A model generated the notes under the pieces. That model did not search any database. It worked only from the letters and a program-made list of their open reading frames with translations, and had not been told where the DNA came from. DNA of 64,000 nucleotides, taken from NCBI GenBank assembly GCA_050732635.1, contig JBOHRE010000005.1, positions 5,019 through 69,018 on the forward strand, read 5' to 3'. Below are positions 1 through 7,068 of this stretch, piece by piece; position 1 is the first letter of the stretch; every line of letters starts with the position of its first letter. A program made the translations under genes and the position numbers. Source of the DNA: JBOHRE01 sp050732635 (lineage in GTDB: Bacteria > Gemmatimonadota > Gemmatimonadetes > Longimicrobiales > RSA9).

Positions 1-1
1 G

Positions 2-1228
2 ACGCAGTATTCGCTGGGCTTCCGGAGCGCGCCCACTCCGTCGGCCGGGGACGCTGGGCCGCCCGAAGCGACCGATGGCGCAACGCGCGAGGCGGCACTG
101 TCGATCGCGGCCGTGACCCGTTTGGCGCGGGAGGTGCTCGAGGGCGCGATTCCGCCGCTCTGGGCGGCCGGCGAAGTGGGAAGCTGGCGTCGCCACGAAT
201 CCGGTCACTGCTATTTCACGCTGCGCGACGCGCATGCGCAGGTCCGCTGCGTGATGTTCCGCGCCGACGCCGAGCGCCTGCCGACGCAGCCGGAAAACGG
301 CACGGCCGTGCGCGTGCTCGGTGGCGTGACGCTCTACGAGCGGCGCGGTGACTTCCAGCTCGTCGTCCGCCGGCTCGAGGGCGTCGGTCGCGACGGGCTG
401 TGGCGGCTGGCATTCGATCGCCTGAAGACGCGTCTCGAACGCGACGGGCTTCTCGACCCGAGCCGCAAACGCCGACTACCCCGCTGTCCGCTCGCCGTGG
501 GCGTGGTCACTTCGCCGGTTGGTGCGGTCTTTCACGATATCGTTCGCGTGGTGGAGCGGCGCGCGCCCTGGACCCACGTCGTGTTCGCGCCGGCGCGGGT
601 CCAGGGCGACGGTGCGGCGCGTGAGCTCGCCGCGGCCATCGAGCGGCTCGACCGGGCGCGGCTGGTCGACGTGATCATCGTCGCACGTGGCGGAGGCTCG
701 ATGGAAGATCTCTGGGCGTTCAACGAGGAGCCGGTCGCGCGCGCGATTGCCGGCTGCGTCGTCCCTGTCGTCTGTGGTGTCGGACACGAGACGGACGTCA
801 CGATCGCGGACCTGGTCGCCGACCTGCGCGCGCCGACGCCGTCGGCGGCTGCCGAGCTGGTGGTGCTCGAGCGCGACGCGCTGGCGGCGCAGCTCGCAAC
901 CTGGCGGAACGCGTTGCGGACCTCGCTCGCGACTCGCCTGAACACGCGCGGCCGTGACATCCACCGCTGGCGGGAGCGTCTGGGCGCGACGGCCGCGCAC
1001 ATGGTGCGCGAGCGCCGCCGCCGTCTCGAGCACTGTGCGGCACGTCTCGATGCGCTGTCCCCATTGGCATCGCTGGCGCGCGGATACGCCGTGCCGCGCG
1101 ACGAGGCCGGCCATGTGCTGCGCCGCGCGGCGGATTTCCCGCCCGCCAGACCGTTTCGCTTGCGCATCGTCGACGGCGATATCCCCTGTCGCGTCGAGCA
1201 GCGAACCGGCGACGTGGAGCGAACGTGA
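2..1228 (+). CDS. xseA: Exodeoxyribonuclease VII large subunit (5' partial)
   Basis: Large subunit of exonuclease VII, which degrades single-stranded DNA to oligonucleotides in repair. An N-terminal OB-fold region (GEVGSW...GHCYFTLRD) is followed by the nuclease domain with VARGGGSMEDLWAFNEE and VGHETDVTIADLVAD, both typical of XseA. The frame is open to the left edge with no ATG, GTG or TTG between base 2 and the GTG at 113. Residues encoded before 113 (SIAAVTRL) align with the normal N-terminal helix of the family, so the true start lies outside the window. The stop overlaps the start of xseB, which encodes the partner subunit. Confidence 0.95.
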   Translation, partial: TQYSLGFRSAPTPSAGDAGPPEATDGATREAALSIAAVTRLAREVLEGAIPPLWAAGEVGSWRRHESGHCYFTLRDAHAQVRCVMFRADAERLPTQPENGTAVRVLGGVTLYERRGDFQLVVRRLEGVGRDGLWRLAFDRLKTRLERDGLLDPSRKRRLPRCPLAVGVVTSPVGAVFHDIVRVVERRAPWTHVVFAPARVQGDGAARELAAAIERLDRARLVDVIIVARGGGSMEDLWAFNEEPVARAIAGCVVPVVCGVGHETDVTIADLVADLRAPTPSAAAELVVLERDALAAQLATWRNALRTSLATRLNTRGRDIHRWRERLGATAAHMVRERRRRLEHCAARLDALSPLASLARGYAVPRDEAGHVLRRAADFPPARPFRLRIVDGDIPCRVEQRTGDVERT

Positions 1229-1461
1229 GCGGCGCGCAGCGTGGCGGTCTGGAGGCGCATCTCGACCGTCTCGAGCGGATCGTCGGTGAGCTGAGCCGCG
1301 AAGATCTGGAGCTCGAGCAGTCACTCGCGCTGTTCGAGGAGGGGGTCGAGCACCTGCGCGAGGCCGAGCGCCTGCTGCGCGCTGCAGAGCTGCGTGTCTC
1401 ACGTCTGGTCGATGAGGGCGGCGAGCCCACGCTCGAGCCGATGGATCCCAGCGGTCGCTGA
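1225..1461 (+). CDS. xseB: Exodeoxyribonuclease VII small subunit
   Basis: Small helical subunit of exonuclease VII, 78 aa, the usual family length. It shows the XseB pattern of two amphipathic helices: LEAHLDRLERIVGELS, then LELEQSLALFEEGVEHL followed by a leucine-rich helix. It starts at GTG in a GTGA overlap with xseA and its own stop overlaps the ATG of the prenyl synthase, so translation is probably coupled along the operon. Adjacency to xseA makes the assignment firm despite the short length. Confidence 0.95.
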   Translation: MSGAQRGGLEAHLDRLERIVGELSREDLELEQSLALFEEGVEHLREAERLLRAAELRVSRLVDEGGEPTLEPMDPSGR

Positions 1462-2414
1462 TGCACGCGAGCGCCCGACGGCTGGTCGACTCGCTCGATC
1501 ATATCCGCGCCGCAGTCGACGTCGAGATCTCCCGCCTCGCCGCCGAACCCGTCGCTGCTGCTAGCCGCAGTGAGCAGGCACTCGCCTACGCCCTCGCCGC
1601 AGCGGGGAAACGGATTCGCCCCTTGCTCTGCATCGCGGCCTTCCGCGCCATTGCCGGTACCGTCCAGAGTACGCGCCGAGATGGCACGGCAGGCGAGTTC
1701 GGCGAGGTCGCCGCGCCGCTGCTGCGGCTCGGCTGCGCTGTCGAGCTGATCCACACCTACTCCCTCATGCATGACGACCTGCCGTGCATGGATGATGCGC
1801 CGCTGCGCCGCAACCGGCCGACCGCGCACGTGCTTCATGGCTCGGTGCCGGCCATGGTTGCCGGGCTGGCGTTGATTCCGCGCGCGTTCGCGTTGCTCGA
1901 TCAGGCCGCGCAGGACCTCGGGCTCACACCTGAAACGCGTGCGCTGCTCGCCCACGAGCTCGCCACGGGTGCGGGGGCCGCCGGCATGGTGGGCGGGCAG
2001 CTGATGGATCTCGAGGCCGAGCGGCGCAGGCTGTCGGCCGCTGAGCTCGAGCAGCTGCAGGCCCGTAAGACCGGAGCGTTGCTGATCGCCGCGCTGCGCG
2101 TCGGCGCCCGGGCGGCCGGCGCCACCACGACCCAGCTGGAGGCGCTGACCGCATACGGCTGCGCCCTCGGACTTGCGTTTCAGATCGCGGATGATCTATT
2201 GGACGTAACCGGCCGAGAGGCGGTCACCGGCAAGGCCGCGGGCACCGACCAGGCGCTGGAGAAGGCTACGTTTCCGGCCCTGCTGGGTGTCGACGCCGCA
2301 CGACGCCGCGGCTGGGAGCTGGTGCAATCGGCCCGGGATGCCCTGGCTCCGGCGGGTCTCGACACACCCGAGCTGCTCGCTCTCGCGCAGTTCGCGATGG
2401 ACAGGAATCGATGA
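1461..2414 (+). CDS. ispA: Polyprenyl (farnesyl/geranylgeranyl) diphosphate synthase
   Basis: Trans-prenyl chain synthase that condenses IPP with allylic diphosphates for quinone and lipid-carrier synthesis. The first aspartate-rich motif is DDLPCMDD (residues about 105-112) followed by RRNRPTAH; the second is DDLLD (about 244-248). At 317 aa it is slightly longer than E. coli IspA; extra residues lie around 65-85 in a low-complexity loop. Product chain length cannot be read with certainty, so farnesyl versus geranylgeranyl is open. It lies directly before dxs, with which its stop overlaps, so the two steps of isoprenoid supply are co-transcribed. Confidence 0.93.
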   Translation: MHASARRLVDSLDHIRAAVDVEISRLAAEPVAAASRSEQALAYALAAAGKRIRPLLCIAAFRAIAGTVQSTRRDGTAGEFGEVAAPLLRLGCAVELIHTYSLMHDDLPCMDDAPLRRNRPTAHVLHGSVPAMVAGLALIPRAFALLDQAAQDLGLTPETRALLAHELATGAGAAGMVGGQLMDLEAERRRLSAAELEQLQARKTGALLIAALRVGARAAGATTTQLEALTAYGCALGLAFQIADDLLDVTGREAVTGKAAGTDQALEKATFPALLGVDAARRRGWELVQSARDALAPAGLDTPELLALAQFAMDRNR

Positions 2415-4336
2415 TGGATACGATCGAACCGCCTTTGCTCGACAGCATCCCGGGACCCGCAGCACTCCGTGCGCTGCCGCAGGACCGCCTGGGCGATGTC
2501 GCGCGCGAGGTGCGCGAGCGCATGATCGACGTCATCAGCCAGGTCGGCGGTCATTTCGCTCCCGGCCTGGGCGTGGTCGAGTTGACGATCGCGCTGCATT
2601 ACGTCTTCGATACGCCTCGCGACAAGCTGGTCTGGGACGTGGGCCACCAGGGCTACCCGCACAAGATCCTGACGGGCCGCAACCCCGAGTTTCCAACGAT
2701 CCGCAGCCGCAGCGGACTCTCCGGCTTTCTGCGGCGCGCGGAGTCCGAGTACGACACGTTCGGCGCCGGCCACGCAGCCACGTCCATCTCGGCGGCGCTC
2801 GGCATGGCGACCGCGCGCGACCTGCTCGGTGACGACTACGAAGTCGTGGCGGTCATCGGCGATGGCGCGATGACGTGCGGCCTCGCCTACGAGGCACTGA
2901 ACAATGCGGGGCATACGCACCGCGATCTGCTGGTCGTGCTGAACGACAACGAGATGTCGATCTCGCCCAACGTGGGTGCGATCAACAAGTACCTGACCCG
3001 GATCACGACGAATCCGCTGTACAATCGCCTGCGTGAAGAGCTGAAGAGCATCCTGCAAAAGAGCCCGGCGACCCTCGAGGACCTCGCGATCCGGCTCGAG
3101 GAGAGCGTCAAGAACATGCTCGTGCCCGGCACACTCTTCGAGGAGCTCGGGCTGCGCTACTTCGGGCCGATCGACGGGCATGACCTCGACGCGCTGGTCG
3201 ACACGCTGCGCAAAGTCAGGCGCATGGAGGGACCGCGCCTCGTGCACGTCGTGACACGCAAAGGCAAGGGCTACGCACTCGCCGAGCAGAATCCAGTCGT
3301 CTGGCACGGCGCGACGCCGTTCGACAAGATCAGCGGCGAGGCAGCGAAGAAGAAGCCCGGTCTGCCCGCATACACGAAAGCGTTCGGCAGTGCGCTGGTC
3401 GAGCTCGGCGCCGTCGAGCCGAAGCTAGTGGTCATTACGGCCGCAATGCCGACCGGGACCGGCACGGCGCCGTTCGGTGATGCATACCCCGATCGCTACT
3501 TCGATGTGGGCATTGCCGAGGCTCACGCGGTCACGTTCGCCGCCGGCCTCGCCTGCCAGGGCGCACGCCCGGTCGCCGTTATCTACTCGACCTTTCTGCA
3601 GCGGGCATACGACTCGATCATCCACGACGTCGCGGTTCAGAATCTACCCGTGGTCTTCGCCATGGATCGCGCCGGGCTGGTTGGCAACGACGGCGCGACG
3701 CACATGGGTCTGTACGACATCGCCTATCTGCTCGCGGTCCCGAACATGACCGTGACCGCTCCCAAGGACGGCGCGGAGATGGCCGCGTTGCTGCGCCTGG
3801 GCGTGCGGCATCTGCAGGGTCCGTTCTCGCTGCGCTATCCACGCGACAACGTGCCCGGTGCCGTGGCGCCCCTCGCCGAGATTCCGGACATTGAGCTGGG
3901 TAGCTGGGAGATCCTCCGACGCGGGCGCCGCGTGGCCATACTCGCGGTCGGCACGATGGTGCTGCCCGCGCTGGACGCCGCCACGCGGTTGGCCACCGAG
4001 GGGATCGACGCAAGCGTCATCAACTGCCGCTTCCTGAAGCCGTTCGACCGAGCGACGCTCGATTGGGCCCTCGAGCACCATGACGCGCTGCTGACCGTCG
4101 AAGATGGCACGGTCGTGAACGGATTCGGCGCGATGATCGCGCGCATCGTCGAAGGTGCGCGGCGCGCGCGACCCACACTGCGAGTGGGCGTCATGGGCGT
4201 CCCGGATGCGGTGATGGAGCACGCCTCGCGCGCGGAGCAGCTCGCCGAAGTCGGGCTCACACCCGCCGGCATTGCCGAACACGCCAGGTTCTTGGTAGAG
4301 GGGACTCGAATCGAACCCGTGCGCGAGCTCGCCTAA
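2411..4336 (+). CDS. dxs: 1-deoxy-D-xylulose-5-phosphate synthase
   Basis: Thiamine-diphosphate enzyme that makes DXP from pyruvate and glyceraldehyde 3-phosphate, the entry to the MEP isoprenoid pathway. The N-terminal TPP domain carries GDGAMTCG (about 150) and EALNNAGH; the pyrimidine-binding domain has DRAGLVGNDGATHMG; a transketolase C-terminal domain follows. Length 641 aa is full. ATG codons occur at 2411 and 2414 after AGGA; both are plausible starts. The stop overlaps nadK by one base, continuing the xseA-xseB-ispA-dxs-nadK transcription unit. Confidence 0.97.
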   Translation: MMDTIEPPLLDSIPGPAALRALPQDRLGDVAREVRERMIDVISQVGGHFAPGLGVVELTIALHYVFDTPRDKLVWDVGHQGYPHKILTGRNPEFPTIRSRSGLSGFLRRAESEYDTFGAGHAATSISAALGMATARDLLGDDYEVVAVIGDGAMTCGLAYEALNNAGHTHRDLLVVLNDNEMSISPNVGAINKYLTRITTNPLYNRLREELKSILQKSPATLEDLAIRLEESVKNMLVPGTLFEELGLRYFGPIDGHDLDALVDTLRKVRRMEGPRLVHVVTRKGKGYALAEQNPVVWHGATPFDKISGEAAKKKPGLPAYTKAFGSALVELGAVEPKLVVITAAMPTGTGTAPFGDAYPDRYFDVGIAEAHAVTFAAGLACQGARPVAVIYSTFLQRAYDSIIHDVAVQNLPVVFAMDRAGLVGNDGATHMGLYDIAYLLAVPNMTVTAPKDGAEMAALLRLGVRHLQGPFSLRYPRDNVPGAVAPLAEIPDIELGSWEILRRGRRVAILAVGTMVLPALDAATRLATEGIDASVINCRFLKPFDRATLDWALEHHDALLTVEDGTVVNGFGAMIARIVEGARRARPTLRVGVMGVPDAVMEHASRAEQLAEVGLTPAGIAEHARFLVEGTRIEPVRELA

Positions 4337-5244
4337 TGGCGACCTCGGCGAGCCCGACCGTGCGCCGGGTCGGCGTCGTCGGCCATCGCCGCTACGCTAC
4401 ACTCGCCGCCGCGCTCGACGCACTCCGGCGCTGCGCCGATACGCACGAGCTCACGCTGCTCGCCGAGGACTGGCTGGCCCCCGCACTGCATGCCGAATCC
4501 TTCGACGGCCCCGAAGGATTCGATGCCGGTCCGCTCGATCTGCTGATCACGCTGGGCGGCGACGGCACGCTGCTCCGTGGCGCGCGACTCGTCGTGGCTG
4601 CCGAAACACCGATTCTCGGCGTCAATCTCGGCCATCTCGGTTTTCTGACCTCGGTCGGTCCGGATCACCTGGACGACGCGCTCACCCGTGTGCTGCGGGG
4701 CGATTGCTGGATGGATCGCCGGATGACGCTGGAAGCCCGCGTCGTCCGTGCCGGCCAGGTCGAGGAGCCCGGCTTCATCGCGCTCAATGATGCCGTGATC
4801 CACAAGGGTGGATCGGCACGCATGATTCGCCTCGCGCTCAAGGCAGGTGAGGCCATGGAAGAGGTCGGTACGTACAACGCCGATGGCATCATCGTGTCGA
4901 CACCGACCGGTTCGACGGCCTATGCGCTCTCCGCCGGCGGACCGATTGTCGTGCCCACCATGGACTGCATTCTGGCGACGCCGATCTGCCCCCACACGCT
5001 CGTGATCCGACCGCTCATCGTGCCTGCCAGCTTCGTGCTCACGCTCGAGATCCTGACTCCGCTCGAGGACGTGTATCTGACCGTCGATGGCCAGGAAAGC
5101 GCGTCTCTGACACCCGATGACTGCGTCGTCATCCGCCGGGCACCCACCTCCGTGCCTCTCATTCGCTTCCATGGACATACATTCTTCGGCACGCTGCGCC
5201 GCAAGCTGCACTGGGGGATCGAGCGGGGCGACGAGCGGATCTGA
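4336..5244 (+). CDS. nadK: NAD kinase
   Basis: ATP-dependent NAD kinase producing NADP+ in the cytoplasm. The signature GGDGTLLR (residues about 74-81) is followed by GVNLGHLGFLT and later by YNADGIIVSTPTGSTAYALSAGG, the NAD-binding loop. The 302 aa length is typical. ATG 4336 shares its first base with the dxs stop codon (TAATG), so the start is well supported. It is the last gene of the isoprenoid run; recN downstream has its own promoter in the 98-bp gap. Confidence 0.96.
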   Translation: MATSASPTVRRVGVVGHRRYATLAAALDALRRCADTHELTLLAEDWLAPALHAESFDGPEGFDAGPLDLLITLGGDGTLLRGARLVVAAETPILGVNLGHLGFLTSVGPDHLDDALTRVLRGDCWMDRRMTLEARVVRAGQVEEPGFIALNDAVIHKGGSARMIRLALKAGEAMEEVGTYNADGIIVSTPTGSTAYALSAGGPIVVPTMDCILATPICPHTLVIRPLIVPASFVLTLEILTPLEDVYLTVDGQESASLTPDDCVVIRRAPTSVPLIRFHGHTFFGTLRRKLHWGIERGDERI

Positions 5245-5307
5245 CGGCGCGTCGACGTCGACATGAACGTCGACCTCGAGCTCGGAGCCGGCGTACTCAT
5301 CCAGCTA

Positions 5308-5337
5308 TTGAATCGTCTCTTCGGCGCAGGGTATACT
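5308..5337 (+). promoter_or_regulatory. recN promoter, probably leaderless
   Basis: TTGAAT at 5308-5313, an 18-bp spacer, and TATACT at 5332-5337. Only 5 bases separate the -10 box from the ATG at 5343, so transcription should start on or next to the start codon. No Shine-Dalgarno sequence precedes this ATG. Confidence 0.6.
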
Positions 5338-5342
5338 CCGGC

Positions 5343-7010
5343 ATGCTGCTCGAGCTCAGAATCGAGGACTTCGCCGTCATTGATCGGCTGACGGTGCGGC
5401 TCGGACGCGGCCTGAACGTACTGACGGGCGAGACCGGCGCCGGCAAGTCGATCATCGTCGACGCGCTCGCACTGCTGCTTGGTGAGCGCGCCAGCTCGGA
5501 GCTCGTGCGCCCCGGTGCGGCGCGCGCCGTCGTCGAGGGCGTGTTCGAGATCGCCGGGCGCACCGGGATCGTCGAGCTGCTGGCGGAGCAGGGGATCGAG
5601 CCTGAGGACGGGCTGCTGATTCTCCGCCGCGAGGTGGCTGCTGCGGGTCGGAACCGGGCCTGGGTGAACGGCGCCGCCGCGACCGCCTCGCTGGTCGGCC
5701 GCGTCGGTCGCCTGCTCGTGGATCTGCACGGCCAGCACGAGCACCAGAGCCTGCTGCGTGCCGATGCACAGCGCCAGATCCTCGACGCCTTCGCTGGCGC
5801 CGGCGAATTGGCGCAGGAGGTCGCGCTCGCGCACGCCGAGCTGCGCGCTGCTGAACGCGAGCTGGCCGCGCTGGACCAGCGCGCGCGGGACGCCGAGCAG
5901 CGTTCGGATTTCCTGCGCTTTCAGCTGCGCGAGATCGACGAGGCGGCGCTCGAGCCCGGCGAGGATACACGGCTTCAGGACGAGCTGGGCCGGCTCGAGC
6001 ACGCCGAGGAGCTGGCGACGATCGCCGAAGCGCTGCATCAGCAGCTCTACGCCAGCGATCGGTCGATCGCCGATGCACTCGCGGGCGCACGCCAGGAGCT
6101 CGACAAGGTGCTGCGCATCGACCGCTCCGAGGAGCCGCTGCGCGAGCTGCTGGAGACCGCCTACTACAATGTCGAGGAAGCCGGGCGACGGCTGGGCGAC
6201 TACGCGCGCGGCGTCGAGCACGACCCGGCCCGCCTCGACCGGCTGCGCCGACGTCAGGACCTCATCTTCCGCCTGCTGCGGAAGTACGGCCCAAGCATCG
6301 AGGACGTGCTGGACACGGCCCGCTCAGCGGGCGCCGAGCTCGCCCTGATCGACGACTCGGAGACGACACGCCGCGACCTGGACGAACGTGTTCGCGCCGC
6401 CCGCGCACAGCTCGGCCAGCATGCTACGAAGCTCAGTGCGATCCGCCGCAAGGCGGCGCGTCGGCTCGAGGGCGCGGTAACCCGGCTACTGCCGGGCATC
6501 GCGTTGCCGGAGGGGACCTTCACGGTGCGCCTCGTGCCCGGCGCGCATCTCACCGCTAGCGGCGCGGAGGACGTCGAGTTCCTCGTCGCGCTGAACCGCG
6601 GCTTCGAGTCCCGCCCGCTGGCGCGCGTCGCATCCGGCGGTGAGCTGTCTCGCATCATGCTCGCTCTGCGCACCGTCCTGGCTCGCGTCGAGGATGTGCC
6701 GTCGGTCGTGTTCGATGAGATCGATGCGGGCGTCGGAGGGCGCGTCGCCCAGCAGGTGGCCGACCGGCTGAAGGAGGTTGCTGCGGCGCATCAGGTCTTC
6801 GCCATCACGCATCTTGCGGCCATCGCGGCGCGCGCGGACACGCACCTGCGGGTCGACAAGATGCCCGGGCCCGATGGCCGGGCCGCGGCTGTGATCGTGC
6901 CGCTCGACGGCAACACGCGCGTCGCCGAGCTGGCACGCATGCTCGGCGGCGATGCCGCGAGCGCCGCCAGCCTGCGTCATGCCGAGTCGCTCATCGCGCA
7001 GGCCCGCTAA
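5343..7010 (+). CDS. recN: DNA repair protein RecN
   Basis: SMC-like ATPase acting early in double-strand-break repair. Walker A is GETGAGKS (about 29-36) near the N terminus; DLHGQHEHQSLL follows; the central third is a long heptad-rich coiled coil; and the C-terminal head carries SGGELSRIMLAL, then the Walker B region VFDEIDAGVGG. The 555 aa length matches the family. It has its own upstream promoter whose -10 box nearly touches the ATG, pointing to a leaderless message. No LexA-like operator was recognised. Confidence 0.97.
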   Translation: MLLELRIEDFAVIDRLTVRLGRGLNVLTGETGAGKSIIVDALALLLGERASSELVRPGAARAVVEGVFEIAGRTGIVELLAEQGIEPEDGLLILRREVAAAGRNRAWVNGAAATASLVGRVGRLLVDLHGQHEHQSLLRADAQRQILDAFAGAGELAQEVALAHAELRAAERELAALDQRARDAEQRSDFLRFQLREIDEAALEPGEDTRLQDELGRLEHAEELATIAEALHQQLYASDRSIADALAGARQELDKVLRIDRSEEPLRELLETAYYNVEEAGRRLGDYARGVEHDPARLDRLRRRQDLIFRLLRKYGPSIEDVLDTARSAGAELALIDDSETTRRDLDERVRAARAQLGQHATKLSAIRRKAARRLEGAVTRLLPGIALPEGTFTVRLVPGAHLTASGAEDVEFLVALNRGFESRPLARVASGGELSRIMLALRTVLARVEDVPSVVFDEIDAGVGGRVAQQVADRLKEVAAAHQVFAITHLAAIAARADTHLRVDKMPGPDGRAAAVIVPLDGNTRVAELARMLGGDAASAASLRHAESLIAQAR

Positions 7011-7016
7011 AGGGCC

Positions 7017-7042
7017 GCCGCCGTGGGGCGCCGCCGTGGGGC
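7017..7042. repeat. Two tandem copies of a 13-bp GC repeat
   Basis: GCCGCCGTGGGGC occurs at 7017-7029 and again at 7030-7042, between the convergent recN and TonB-receptor genes. The sequence can fold through GGCGCC arms, but no T-tract follows on either strand, so a terminator role is unproven. Confidence 0.6.
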
Positions 7043-7068
7043 GCCCTCTGCGAGCCCGCCCCGGCCGC

